DNA of 64,000 nt from JAJDTQ01 sp963422385 (GTDB lineage Bacteria > Desulfobacterota > Binatia > UBA9968 > JAJDTQ01), in assembly GCA_963422385.1 (NCBI GenBank), contig OY729432.1, forward strand, positions 1,798,001 to 1,862,000, written 5' to 3'. A model generated the notes under the pieces. That model did not search any database. It worked only from the letters and a program-made list of their open reading frames with translations, and was not told the origin of the DNA. A program made the translations under genes and the position numbers. Of the stretch, positions 49,636-58,475 are shown in pieces; position 1 is the first letter of the stretch; every line of letters begins with the position of its first letter.

Positions 49636-51954
49636 ATGTTTCGCCGGCGTTCGCACATAGTGGCGTGGCTCCTGGTATCCTGCTGCGGGTTGTCATCCGC
49701 GGGTGTGCCCCAGGCCCGGTCCGGGGACGACACGGAGCGGATCGAGGTGTCGGCGGAGGACTCCATCGAGGCGCGCCGGGGGGGCGACACCGTCGAGGCC
49801 AGGGGCAACGTGGAGATCCGGCGACGAGAGTCGGTTTTCGGAGCGGACTCCGTGGAGATCGACAGAGCGAAGCGGAGGTTGCGCGCCAGGGGTTCGGTCT
49901 TTCTCCGTGATCCGGCGTACCGGCTGCGGGCGTCCGGGCTCGAAATGGACCTGGCGGATGAGACCGGCACGATTCTCGACGCCGAGGTGTTCATCGAGGA
50001 CGGCAACGTCAGTCTGAGCGGAACCCGCGTGGAGAAATTCGCCGGACAGACCTACAAGGTCGAAGACGGTCTCTTCACCACGTGTCTTTGCGAGGACGGG
50101 ACGCCTCCGTGGCGCATCGGCGCCAGGGAGATTCGCTTGGGCAAGGACGGAAAGACGGCGGCGGACGACGTCACTTTCTACGTGTACGATGTGCCGGTGC
50201 TGTATCTGCCCCGCGCGTACTTTCCCCACGTTACCGACCGCGCGACCGGCCTGCTGGTGCCTTCTTTGGGCTGGTCCGACCAGGCCGGAACCCTCTATCG
50301 GCAGCCCTTCTTCTGGGTCCTGGACAAAAGCAACGACGTGACGCTCAACCTCGCCGTCGAGTCCGAGACCCGTGTCGGCTTCACCGGACAATACCGGACC
50401 GTATTCAACGCGAGTACGGACGGGCGGTTGGATGTCTCCTACTTCAACGAGCGGATGCGCGCGGTCCGGTCCGTGAAGGACAGGGAGATCGCCGATCGTA
50501 CCATTCCACCGGACCGCTGGAGTGTCCTGCTGACTCACCGGCATCGCCAACCGTCCGGCTGGGCGACGTTCAGCGACGTGGCGCTCTACAGCGACAGCCT
50601 GGCGCCCCGGGAGCTGATGGAATTCTCCGACTTGAACGCCACCGAGAGGAAGCTTGCGCGCACGAGCCGCTACAACCCGTCCCGACTCGGATTCTATTGG
50701 CACGAGTCGGGGATGACCCTGGAAGGGGAGATGGACTACCTCCAGGACCTGGTCCAACCACAGCGGCAGGCGCTCCATCGAATCCCCCACCTTGCCTTCA
50801 GCGGCACTCGCCGGCTCGGCCGCCGCCTCGACCTGGGATGGGACGTCGCGGTGACCCACTACGTGCGGAAGGAACTGGCGGACGGTCTGAGGGTGGACAT
50901 CCGGCCCGAGTTCACGTGGCCGGTAACGGTCGGACGTTACTTCGGACTCGCCACCAGCGTCGCTCTGCGTGAGACCCTGTATCGTCTGGATTCCGTCGAC
51001 GGAAAGTTCGATGCCGCGCGCAATGATTTCTCCGGTACATTCACCCGCAACCGTTCGCGTGAGCTGGTGGAGATCCGATCGACCCTGGCCACGTCGTTGA
51101 GCCGTACATATGACCGGAACCCCGGTGGGTGGAGCCGGATCCGGCACGTGGTGGAGCCCGCGGTCGAGTATCTGTTCATCCCCGCCACGGACCAACGCGA
51201 CATCCCCATCTGGGACCCCATCGACCGGATCAACCGCCGCAACCTGCTTACGTTCTCACTGACGAACCGCTTTTGGGTGAAGGGCGGATCGGACCCCTTG
51301 CCGGTTCCCGGTGACGGCAGTGCCGTCGAACGCAACCGCGGTGCCGAACCGGGCATGGTGGCCCGGTTCGCCCACGCCCGGTTCGCCGGGAGCTTCGACC
51401 TCGATCGCGCCCGCAGGGGAGAGGACGGCCTGTCCAACGTGGATATCGGCCTGGGTCTCAGCCCGACGGACAACTTCGATGCCGTCGTCGGTCTGGGCAT
51501 CGACCCCGGACCCTGGAATATCCGTGAGGCCTCATTGGGATTCGGGTTGTTCGATGCCGAACCGCCGGAGACGACCGCGCCCGACGCGGACTTCCGCCGT
51601 CCCAACGGCTTTTCCTTGCACTACCGTCATATTCGAGCGAATCCGCTCTCGCCTCTCGCGGATCACGCCAATCTCCATCTCCTGCCGGACTGCCCCGGCG
51701 ACCCGCGGTGTGTTCAACGGGGACCCCTGGAAGGCGTTCACGCCAGCGGCCTCTTGCGTATCGGCGATCGTCTCCTGTTGCTCTACGACGGCAGCTATGA
51801 CGGCGCTTCGGGCCGCTTGACGCGTAACCAGGTAGGCATCAAGTATCTCTCGCGGTGCCGGTGCTGGACCTTTGCCGCGTTCGTGGACATGCGGACCAAC
51901 CCGGATCGAACTCTTCTCTCCGTCAAGTTCAACCTCCCGGGCCTGGGTTCCTAG
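49636..51954 (+). CDS. lptD: LPS-assembly protein LptD
   Basis: Outer-membrane translocon that inserts LPS. A signal peptide (IVAWLLVSCCGLSSA) leads into the N-terminal jellyroll (RIEVSAEDSIEARRGGDTVE, ARGNVEIRR). A conserved DVPVLYLPRAYFPHVTDRAT segment precedes the 26-strand barrel. Paired cysteines occur in TTCLCEDG near the start and in LSRCRCWTFA near the C-terminus, as expected for the inter-domain disulfides. ATG 49636 gives 772 residues. The TAG stop borders a 167-bp palindromic element. Confidence 0.93.
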   Translation: MFRRRSHIVAWLLVSCCGLSSAGVPQARSGDDTERIEVSAEDSIEARRGGDTVEARGNVEIRRRESVFGADSVEIDRAKRRLRARGSVFLRDPAYRLRASGLEMDLADETGTILDAEVFIEDGNVSLSGTRVEKFAGQTYKVEDGLFTTCLCEDGTPPWRIGAREIRLGKDGKTAADDVTFYVYDVPVLYLPRAYFPHVTDRATGLLVPSLGWSDQAGTLYRQPFFWVLDKSNDVTLNLAVESETRVGFTGQYRTVFNASTDGRLDVSYFNERMRAVRSVKDREIADRTIPPDRWSVLLTHRHRQPSGWATFSDVALYSDSLAPRELMEFSDLNATERKLARTSRYNPSRLGFYWHESGMTLEGEMDYLQDLVQPQRQALHRIPHLAFSGTRRLGRRLDLGWDVAVTHYVRKELADGLRVDIRPEFTWPVTVGRYFGLATSVALRETLYRLDSVDGKFDAARNDFSGTFTRNRSRELVEIRSTLATSLSRTYDRNPGGWSRIRHVVEPAVEYLFIPATDQRDIPIWDPIDRINRRNLLTFSLTNRFWVKGGSDPLPVPGDGSAVERNRGAEPGMVARFAHARFAGSFDLDRARRGEDGLSNVDIGLGLSPTDNFDAVVGLGIDPGPWNIREASLGFGLFDAEPPETTAPDADFRRPNGFSLHYRHIRANPLSPLADHANLHLLPDCPGDPRCVQRGPLEGVHASGLLRIGDRLLLLYDGSYDGASGRLTRNQVGIKYLSRCRCWTFAAFVDMRTNPDRTLLSVKFNLPGLGS

Positions 51955-52119
51955 TGTCGTGTCCGGTAAATTCGCAAGATAATTTACTGGTCTACTGGTC
52001 TTTTTTGCCGTCGGCTACGTTGCTCTTCCTCGCGTGGTATTGGCCACTGCTCGTCGTCGCGCCTTGCCGACGACAAAATCCTGCGCAACTTGTCTTGCGA
52101 ATTTACGGGACACGACACT
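51953..52119. repeat. 167-bp palindromic interspersed element after lptD
   Basis: Outer arms AGTGTCGTGTCC and GGACACGACACT, extended by GGTAAATTCGCAAGA against TCTTGCGAATTTAC, leave a loop core at 52001-52072. The core matches, in opposite orientation, that of the rplN-rplX element, while the inner arms differ between the copies. It starts inside the lptD stop codon. The rest of the gap to 52184 holds no further feature. Confidence 0.85.
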
Positions 52120-52184
52120 GGGGGAACGCTCCCTCGGCGCCTGTGCCGGGTCGGTCGGCCTGGATTTTGCAACGTAGTGGAGCC

Positions 52185-54263
52185 ATGGTCGTCAGGTCAT
52201 TGGGCGTTGTCACATGGATGTTGCCGGCAATTTGCCTGTACGGGGTTTCGGCGTGGGCTCAGGAAGAGGGCCCGCTCCGGGCCGTGCCGGCGACGCCTCC
52301 ACCCGCGGCCGCCTGGACCGCGGGGGTGCCGGACAGCGCCGACGTGGTGACCTTGAACTTCGATGGCGCCGACCTGGTCGAGGTCATCCACGTGTTGGCG
52401 CGGCACCTGCGGCTCAACTACACCGTCGATTCCGACGTTCAGGGCGTGGTCACCTTCTTCAGTGGACAACCGGTGAGGCGGGATGACCTCCTGCCCATAC
52501 TCCACGGGATTCTTCGAATCCATGATGCGGTAGCCGTCAAGCAGGGAACGTTCTATCGGATTACCGCCATCTCGAAGGGTCCCGGCCTGGTCCGTCCAGA
52601 TCGCATGAAGGGCGCCGGCGTCGTCATGCACGTCCTGCCCGTGCGCTTTCTCCCGGTCGCGGCCATGAAACGGTTGTTGGTCCCCTTCATGGGCGAGGGC
52701 GGGACGATTCTCGATCATGTACGCGGCAACTACCTGGTCGTTGTCGATTTACCGTCGAATATTCGACGTTTGTCGGAGATCAAGGCATTGATCGACGTCG
52801 AGGTATTTGCCGGCACTCGAATGGAACTCTACAAGCCCAAGGCGGCCGCGGCCCGTGATCTCGCACGGGAGATGTCGGAGGCGATGAATTTCCCGTTGGC
52901 GCCGGCGGCGCAAGGGGACACCTTCGCCGCCCGTTTCCTTCCCCTACCGCGGATCAATCAACTCCTCGTCATCGCGTACAGTGACGCGGCCTGGAACTAC
53001 GTCAAGCGTTGGCTCGAGCGGATCGACATCGCGGACGAGACGGCGGCGCGAAAGGTCTTCATCCGGGCCGTCGAGAACCGCAAGGCGGCGGATCTCGCGT
53101 GGGTCCTGAGTCAGGTCTATGGGTCCGGCAGATCCTCGGCGCCCGGACCGAAACCGCGTTTGCCCGGACCCGGGAGTGCTTCGGGGCTCCGGGCCGGAGG
53201 AGGCGCGGACGGCGGTTGGCACGGTCTGTCTCCCGCCAAGGGTATGCGGACTGCAAGAGGCCGGGACCGGCGGCCGGCGCACGGAGAGGCGTTGGGCCCG
53301 CAGGTGCGCGCACCGGAGGCGGTCGTGCCGTCGGAGGGTGCCGGGGAAGGTGTGCGCGTGGTGGCCGAGCCGGAGACGAACTCGCTGGTGATCTTCGCGA
53401 CGCCGAGGGAGTATGCCGGACTCGTGGAAGTGCTCGGAAGGCTGGACCTGGTCCCGCGCCAGGTTCTCATGGAAGTGCTGGTGGCGGAAGTGACGCTCAC
53501 GGATGATTTCGAGTTCGGCGTGGAGTATGCCCTGTCCAAGGGTGGATTCGGCCCCTCGGCCGCGGAGGGTCAGGGCCCGGATGAACCCGCCGCCGGCGCG
53601 GGGCTCCAGGCTCCCAATCCGGGCTTCGCCTCCATCGTCGACGCGGGACGCGACTTTCGCGTGTTCGTGAAGGCGCTGATGCAGGACGCTCGGGTGAAGG
53701 TATTGTCCTCGCCCCATCTCCTGGCGGTGGACAGTCGACCGGCCCGGATTCGCGTGGGCAGCGAACAACCGGTAGCCACCGGCATGATGGTCTCGCAAGA
53801 GGCCCGTGCCACGACGACCACGATACAGTTCAAGAACGTCGGCCGGATCCTGACCGTGGTTCCCCGGATCAACTCGGAGGGCCTCGTGAACCTGGAGGTC
53901 AGGGTCGAGGTCAGCGACGTGGGTGAAAGGGTGATGGTTGGAAGACAGTCCTTCGATGCCTTCAACGTGCGGGACGCGGAGACCACCGCGGTGCTTGAAG
54001 ACGGCCAGACCCTGGTGATCGGCGGCATCATCACGGACAATCTGCGCAGGACGCGAATCGGCATTCCCTTGCTGATGGATGTGCCCGTTCTGGGTCCGCT
54101 GTTTCGCACGGACCTCGAACGGTCCCACCGGACCGAGCTCGTCATTCTGATCACCCCACGGGTGATCCGCAATCGACCGGAAGGCGAGTCCGTGACGGAA
54201 CGGTTCCTGAGCAAGGTCCGGGCCGTCAGACGGGAACTGGAGGCCGGGCGGACGCCACACTAG
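52185..54263 (+). CDS. gspD: Secretin, type II secretion GspD-like
   Basis: Outer-membrane secretin forming the exit channel of a type II secretion or pilus system. From ATG 52185 it has a signal peptide (VTWMLPAICLYGVSAWA), then N0/N1 domains starting VVTLNFDGADLVEVIHVLAR and an N2/N3 region interrupted by a Gly/Pro/Arg-rich linker of about 70 residues. The secretin core follows, with VKVLSSPHLLAVDSRPARIR, GQTLVIGGIITD and the signature IPLLMDVPVLGPLFR. It has 692 residues. Upstream frame extension through the palindromic element was rejected. No other gsp or pil gene is in view, so GspD versus PilQ is uncertain. Confidence 0.85.
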   Translation: MVVRSLGVVTWMLPAICLYGVSAWAQEEGPLRAVPATPPPAAAWTAGVPDSADVVTLNFDGADLVEVIHVLARHLRLNYTVDSDVQGVVTFFSGQPVRRDDLLPILHGILRIHDAVAVKQGTFYRITAISKGPGLVRPDRMKGAGVVMHVLPVRFLPVAAMKRLLVPFMGEGGTILDHVRGNYLVVVDLPSNIRRLSEIKALIDVEVFAGTRMELYKPKAAAARDLAREMSEAMNFPLAPAAQGDTFAARFLPLPRINQLLVIAYSDAAWNYVKRWLERIDIADETAARKVFIRAVENRKAADLAWVLSQVYGSGRSSAPGPKPRLPGPGSASGLRAGGGADGGWHGLSPAKGMRTARGRDRRPAHGEALGPQVRAPEAVVPSEGAGEGVRVVAEPETNSLVIFATPREYAGLVEVLGRLDLVPRQVLMEVLVAEVTLTDDFEFGVEYALSKGGFGPSAAEGQGPDEPAAGAGLQAPNPGFASIVDAGRDFRVFVKALMQDARVKVLSSPHLLAVDSRPARIRVGSEQPVATGMMVSQEARATTTTIQFKNVGRILTVVPRINSEGLVNLEVRVEVSDVGERVMVGRQSFDAFNVRDAETTAVLEDGQTLVIGGIITDNLRRTRIGIPLLMDVPVLGPLFRTDLERSHRTELVILITPRVIRNRPEGESVTERFLSKVRAVRRELEAGRTPH

Positions 54264-55594
54264 ACCGGCTCGTTGCGTTTCTTCAGCGTGTCCCAGGACT
54301 TGAGCCGCTCCCGGATGATCCTTTCATACCCTTCGTCGCCGGGCTCGTAGTAACGGCGCCCCTTGAGCTCCGACGGCAGGTACTCCTGTTCCGTGACGTG
54401 ACCGGGTGCGTCATGTGGATATTGGTAGTCGGCGCCATAGCCCAGGGACTTCATCATGCCGGTGGGCGCGTTTCGCAGATGGAGCGGGGTGGGCAGGGCG
54501 CCCCGTTCGCGTACGTCCCGGGTGGCCTCCAACAAGGCTCGATAAGATGCATTGGACTTGGGCGCCGCGGCCAGGTAGACGGCCGCCTGGGTCATGGGAA
54601 TCCGTCCTTCCGGCAGGCCGACGAAATGGAAGGCGTCTTTCGCGGCAACCGCCACCTGCAAGGCCCGCGGGTCCGCGTTGCCGACGTCCTCGGCCGCGAA
54701 AATGACCATTCGGCGCGCGATGAAGAGCGGGTCTTCCCCGGCCTCGATCATCCGCACCATCCAGTACACCGCGGCATCGGGGTCGCTGCCCCGCAGGCTT
54801 TTGATGAAAGCCGAAATCAGATTGTAGTGCTCTTCACCCGACTTGTCGTAGCGTAGCGGCCCGAGCTGCAGGGCCTGTTCCACGTGGGTCAGCTCGATGC
54901 GGGCGGTCCCGGAGTCGTTGCGCGCCAGTGTGACGGCCCCTTCGAGGGCGTTGAGCGCCACCCGGGCGTCGCCCCGTGCTCGCTGGACCAGCACGGCGCG
55001 GGCCTCCGGCGCGATGCCCAGGTCGGCGTCCCATTGTCCCCGTCCGCGTTCCGCCACGGCCCGGTCGACGACGTGGGTGAGTGTCTCCTCGGCCAGCGGA
55101 TGCATCACGCATACGCGGCAGCGAGAGAGCAACGGCGAGATCAGCTCGAAGGACGGGTTCTCGGTGGTGGCGCCGATGAGGGTCAGGAGCCCGGCCTCGA
55201 CGTGAGGGAGAAAGGTGTCCTGCTGGGACTTGTTGAAGTGGTGGATCTCGTCCACCAGGAGCACCACCGGCACGGCGCTCCGCTGCAAGCGTCTGGCGTC
55301 CGGCAGGATCTTCTTGAGGTCGCGGGTGCCCGAGCTTACCGCCGAGAACTGGATGCAGTGCGCATGGCAGGCATCGGCGAGAAGCCTGGCGAGGGTGGTC
55401 TTGCCGCACCCGGGTGGCCCCCAGAGAATGATCGATTGAAGACGGCCGGCGTCGGCCATGCCACGTAGCAGCTTGCCCGGGCCGAGCAGGTGTTCCTGTC
55501 CGAGCACTTCGCCCAGGCTGGTGGGTCGCATGCGCTCGGCCAAGGGTGCGTTCTTCGAGTCGCTGCGAGAAGTCGTGGAGTCGAACAGTTCCAC
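54260..55594 (-). CDS. rarA: Replication-associated recombination protein RarA (MgsA)
   Basis: AAA+ clamp-loader-like ATPase acting at stalled forks. Walker A is GPPGCGKT at 59-66, Walker B VVLLVDEIHHFNKSQQDTFL, and sensor 1 LIGATTENPSFE. The C-terminal tetramerisation region contains SAFIKSLRGSDPDAAVYWM. It has 444 residues. It converges on gspD with a 4-nt overlap at the stops. Confidence 0.96.
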   Translation of the reverse strand: MELFDSTTSRSDSKNAPLAERMRPTSLGEVLGQEHLLGPGKLLRGMADAGRLQSIILWGPPGCGKTTLARLLADACHAHCIQFSAVSSGTRDLKKILPDARRLQRSAVPVVLLVDEIHHFNKSQQDTFLPHVEAGLLTLIGATTENPSFELISPLLSRCRVCVMHPLAEETLTHVVDRAVAERGRGQWDADLGIAPEARAVLVQRARGDARVALNALEGAVTLARNDSGTARIELTHVEQALQLGPLRYDKSGEEHYNLISAFIKSLRGSDPDAAVYWMVRMIEAGEDPLFIARRMVIFAAEDVGNADPRALQVAVAAKDAFHFVGLPEGRIPMTQAAVYLAAAPKSNASYRALLEATRDVRERGALPTPLHLRNAPTGMMKSLGYGADYQYPHDAPGHVTEQEYLPSELKGRRYYEPGDEGYERIIRERLKSWDTLKKRNEPV

Positions 55595-55646
55595 GTCGTC
55601 ATGGTGGGGCGGGATTCAGATCCACCCGTGCTCGCCCCGAACGCCG

Positions 55647-56003
55647 TCAGCGCGACGCCCGCGGTCTGCGGTCTTCTTCCAGGCGGGCCCGTTTACCCGA
55701 GAGTTTTCTCAGATAGTACAACTTGGCTCTGCGGACCCTGCCCTGAGTGACGATCTCGACCTTTTCGATACGTGGGGAGTGGAGTGGAAAGATGCGTTCC
55801 ACTCCCACGCCGTACGACGTCTTGCGGACCACGAACGTTTCGCGACTGCCGCTCCCGGAGATGCCGATCACCACGCCTTCGAAGACCTGGATACGTTCCT
55901 TCTCGCCTTCCACGATGCGGACGTGGACGCGGACCCGTTGCCCGGGCTTGAGTGCCGGCGTTTCCCGCGTTTGCGCCTGTTCGATTCGGTCAATGACGTT
56001 CAT
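55647..56003 (-). CDS. rplS: 50S ribosomal protein L19
   Basis: Subunit-bridge protein. RVRVHVRIVEGEKERIQVFE, GVVIGISGSGSRETFVVRKT and SYGVGVERIFPLHSPRIEKV are diagnostic, with the C-terminal RVRRAKLYYLRKLSGKRARL. It has 118 residues. Its ATG overlaps the stop of the TrmD fusion by 4 nt (ATGA). Confidence 0.97.
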   Translation of the reverse strand: MNVIDRIEQAQTRETPALKPGQRVRVHVRIVEGEKERIQVFEGVVIGISGSGSRETFVVRKTSYGVGVERIFPLHSPRIEKVEIVTQGRVRRAKLYYLRKLSGKRARLEEDRRPRASR

Positions 56004-57277
56004 TTGAGGCTCCCTTCCATCAACCGTCCCAGTATACGATCCAGCATGATGGCGGACGCAGCTCGTACGGAAAGATGATTGTAACCGTTCTTGCCCGCGA
56101 TGGGTTCCAGCACCAAGTCAGAACGGGCGAAGACGGCATCGGCCAATCCCCAGCCCGTACCCAGCAGGATCATGCAGGGTACATCATCTGTTATTAGCAT
56201 TTCCCGCATTTTTCCAAAAGTTATCCGATCGGTTCCGGCGCCGGTCCGGGCGGAAGTCGCCACCAGGCGGGGGGCGGTTCCGCATTCGCTTTGCGCGTCC
56301 GCTATCGCCGCGTCCAGGGTGTCGCGGACCCGGACGAGGGAAAGGGCTTCCCGGCGCGTGCCGTTGTAGGAGCCGCCATAGCCCCGTTCCCAGTGGTCGA
56401 TGATCCTGGCCGCCAGCTTCTGGAGGGTCTTCACCGGATTGACGACATAGAAGCCCGCAACCCCGTACGTGCGGCAGGTGCGGGCAATGTCGTGAATGTC
56501 GAGGTTGGTGATGGACGAGGTGACGGTGTCGCCGCGCCGGTCGGAAACCGGATAGTGCAGCAGCGCCACGTAGACGTTTCCCCGCGGCCCGGCCTCAGCC
56601 GTCGCCTTGGCCAGCAGATCCGGCCGCAACCGGGCCGTCATCTCGATGCTCATTCTGCGACGCCACCGGCGGATCTCCCCGTGGTCGCCCGAGAGCAGAA
56701 CCTCGGGAACTTTCATGCCCCTGTATTCCGGCGGCCGGGTGTACTGCGGATATTCCAGTAGTCCATCCACGAAAGAGTCCTCGCTGGCCGACTGCTCGTT
56801 GCCGAGGACACCGGGCACCAGCCGTGTGACGGTGTCGATGACGGTAAGAGCCGGAATCTCGCCGCCGCTCATCGTATAATCTCCGATGGACAGAACGTCG
56901 TCCGCGAAGCCCGTCACTCGTTCGTCGAACCCTTCGTAGCGGCCGCAGACCAGAATGACTTCCTCGTGGCGCAAAGTCGCCGCGGCGATGTCCTGATCGA
57001 AGACCCGGCCGCGCGGCGAGAGCAGGACTACCCGCGGGTTCTTGAGCCTGCGCCGGCAGTCCTCGATGGCCTCGATGAGCGGCTCCGGTTTCAGCACCAT
57101 GCCCTGGCCGCCACCGTAGGGATAGTCGTCGGCGGTGCGGTGCCGGTCCCGGGTATAGTGTCGCAGGTCCACCAGATCGATGGAGACGAGCTTCTTCTCC
57201 CGGGCGCGCTTGAGGATGCTGTGAGCGAGGGGAGAGTCGAAGATCTCCGGGAACAGCGTGATGACCGAGAAATGCAT
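56000..57277 (-). CDS. trmD: TrmD fused to a second SPOUT RNA methyltransferase domain
   Basis: Residues 1-230 are TrmD, which makes m1G37 in tRNA. They carry the knot with LLSPRGRVFDQ, CGRYEGFDERV and LSIGDYTMSGGEIPAL, and YGGGQGMVLKPEP. From about 233 a second domain begins NVYVALLHYPVSDRRGDTVT and ends with EPIAGKNGYNHLSVRAASAI. It matches the SAM-dependent RNA methyltransferase family (PF09936, from memory) that is normally a separate gene next to trmD in deltaproteobacteria. Here both lie in one frame of 425 residues with no stop between. ATG 57277 was chosen for the conserved MHFSVITLFPEIF; the frame upstream of it is the palindromic repeat region. Confidence 0.93.
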   Translation of the reverse strand: MHFSVITLFPEIFDSPLAHSILKRAREKKLVSIDLVDLRHYTRDRHRTADDYPYGGGQGMVLKPEPLIEAIEDCRRRLKNPRVVLLSPRGRVFDQDIAAATLRHEEVILVCGRYEGFDERVTGFADDVLSIGDYTMSGGEIPALTVIDTVTRLVPGVLGNEQSASEDSFVDGLLEYPQYTRPPEYRGMKVPEVLLSGDHGEIRRWRRRMSIEMTARLRPDLLAKATAEAGPRGNVYVALLHYPVSDRRGDTVTSSITNLDIHDIARTCRTYGVAGFYVVNPVKTLQKLAARIIDHWERGYGGSYNGTRREALSLVRVRDTLDAAIADAQSECGTAPRLVATSARTGAGTDRITFGKMREMLITDDVPCMILLGTGWGLADAVFARSDLVLEPIAGKNGYNHLSVRAASAIMLDRILGRLMEGSLK

Positions 57278-57287
57278 GGCTGGTCCT

Positions 57288-57359
57288 CGTCGTCGTCGGC
57301 TGCGTTGCACTTCCTCGCGTGGCATCGGCCAAGGGACGGGTTTGAAACCCGCCCCTACA
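57288..57359. repeat. Composite repeat between rimM and trmD
   Basis: 57288-57330 is a fragment of the core of the rplN-rplX/lptD element (shared CGTCGGCT, TTCCTCGCGTGG). It abuts a copy of the GC-rich palindrome at 57333-57359, GGGACGGGTTTG followed by AAACCCGCCCCTAC. On the minus strand the palindrome's GTAG supplies the rimM stop codon. Confidence 0.75.
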
Positions 57360-57867
57360 GCTCCAGCAGTCCGTCGGGCGCGTCGATGGTGATGGTCCTC
57401 TTCACGATGTCGATCTGCCGGATGAATTCCTTGATCGCCGGGATCAGATGCTCTTTCCCGGGCCCGGCAACCACCAGCAGGTCGCCGCCTTGCCTGGGCC
57501 ATATCCGGGTGACCGTGCCGAGGCGCTCCCCTTCGGCGTCCACGACCTCGAAACCCACCACCTCGTCGTGGTAGTACTCGGACGAGCTCAACGGCGCGAG
57601 CGTGTCCTGCCGCACCGACAACCGGCAGCCCACCAGCTCTCGGGCCGCGTCCATGTCATCGATGCCCCGGAGCTTCAGAAGAGCGACCCCGCCATGGGGT
57701 TTGGCTTGGTCGACCCGGAAAGTGAGCCGGGTTTCACCACGTGCCAACTCCGCCTCCGTGCTCGAATAGAGCGTGCGGCCTTGCGGATTGAACAACCTTA
57801 GCCGGAGCCAGCCGGCTACGCCGTGCGTGGCTACGATGTCGCCCAAGGCGATCTGGTTGGTGGACAA
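57355..57867 (-). CDS. rimM: Ribosome maturation factor RimM
   Basis: Assists 30S head maturation by binding S19. The N-terminal domain starts IALGDIVATHGVAGWLRLRL, and the PRC-barrel C-terminal domain includes YYHDEVVGFEVVDAEGERLG and HLIPAIKEFIRQIDIVKRTI. It has 170 residues. The TAG stop is contributed by the palindromic repeat. Confidence 0.96.
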   Translation of the reverse strand: MSTNQIALGDIVATHGVAGWLRLRLFNPQGRTLYSSTEAELARGETRLTFRVDQAKPHGGVALLKLRGIDDMDAARELVGCRLSVRQDTLAPLSSSEYYHDEVVGFEVVDAEGERLGTVTRIWPRQGGDLLVVAGPGKEHLIPAIKEFIRQIDIVKRTITIDAPDGLLEL

Positions 57868-57883
57868 TGAAAGAGGGCGGCGG

Positions 57884-58120
57884 TTACTGTTCGTCGATGA
57901 TCTCGAGAACGATCTTCCGGTCGTGTCTCGCAGCGGCAGCGTTCAATATCGTTCGCAGAGATTTGGCGGTGCGTCCCTGTTTGCCGATGATCCGGCCGAG
58001 ATCTTCCTGGGCGACCTTGAGCTCCACGACGGATGCGTTGTCGTCCTGCGTTTCCGTGACCTCGACGGCGTCGGGCTGGTCCACGATGGATTGCGCAAGA
58101 TACTGTACCAGTTCCTTCAA
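57884..58120 (-). CDS. khpA: KH-domain RNA-binding protein KhpA
   Basis: Seventy-eight residues: MKELVQYLAQSIVDQPDAVE leads into a KH fold with the GxxG loop in LGRIIGKQGRTAKSLRTIL. The gene between rpsP and rimM is conserved in many phyla. It may bind the mRNA or rRNA of this operon; the exact target is not known from sequence. Confidence 0.94.
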   Translation of the reverse strand: MKELVQYLAQSIVDQPDAVEVTETQDDNASVVELKVAQEDLGRIIGKQGRTAKSLRTILNAAAARHDRKIVLEIIDEQ

Positions 58121-58143
58121 GAAAGCGTGTCTCCTGTGGGGTC

Positions 58144-58176
58144 CGGGTGCGGGCGGGTTTGAGAGCCGCCCCTACG
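58144..58176. repeat. GC-rich palindromic repeat at rpsP stop
   Basis: Plus-strand arms GGGTGCGGGCGGG and CCGCCCCTACG around TTTGAGAG. On the minus strand its GTAG contains the rpsP TAG stop. It lies in the rpsP-khpA spacer. Confidence 0.7.
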
Positions 58177-58435
58177 TCGATGCGGCCGCGCTTGCCTCCT
58201 TCGCTGCTCTCTTCATGAGATTGCGCACGGTCTGTGTCGGTTGCGCCCCCTGCTTCAGCCATCCGTCGACCCTGGCTTGGTCGAGCCTTAACGTGGCGTC
58301 GGGAGTCCGTGGGTCGTAGGTGCCTACCTGCTCGATGAATCTTCCGTCACGGGGAGTCCGGGCGTCCGCCACCACGATACGGTAGTACGGCCGCTTCTTG
58401 GCGCCGTGTCGACTCAGTCTGATCTTTACGCTCAT
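58172..58435 (-). CDS. rpsP: 30S ribosomal protein S16
   Basis: 16S assembly protein: SVKIRLSRHGAKKRPYYRIV, ADARTPRDGRFIEQVGTYDP and LKQGAQPTQTVRNLMKRA are the S16 pattern. Eighty-seven residues with an Ala/Ser tail, ended by a TAG in the repeat. It follows ffh by 40 nt. Confidence 0.97.
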   Translation of the reverse strand: MSVKIRLSRHGAKKRPYYRIVVADARTPRDGRFIEQVGTYDPRTPDATLRLDQARVDGWLKQGAQPTQTVRNLMKRAAKEASAAAST

Positions 58436-58475
58436 ATTGGATAGCTTCTTTCTCTGGTTTTCTACAGTTTCTAGT

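Noticed and set aside
51855..52184. N-terminal extension of the secretin frame upstream to 51855
   Set aside because: It would overlap lptD and translate through the palindromic element; the signal peptide begins at ATG 52185.
53105..53330. Compensated frameshift in the secretin giving the Gly/Pro/Arg-rich segment
   Set aside because: Secretins often carry long low-complexity loops in N3 and both flanks are in the same frame; neither alternative frame gives family-like sequence.
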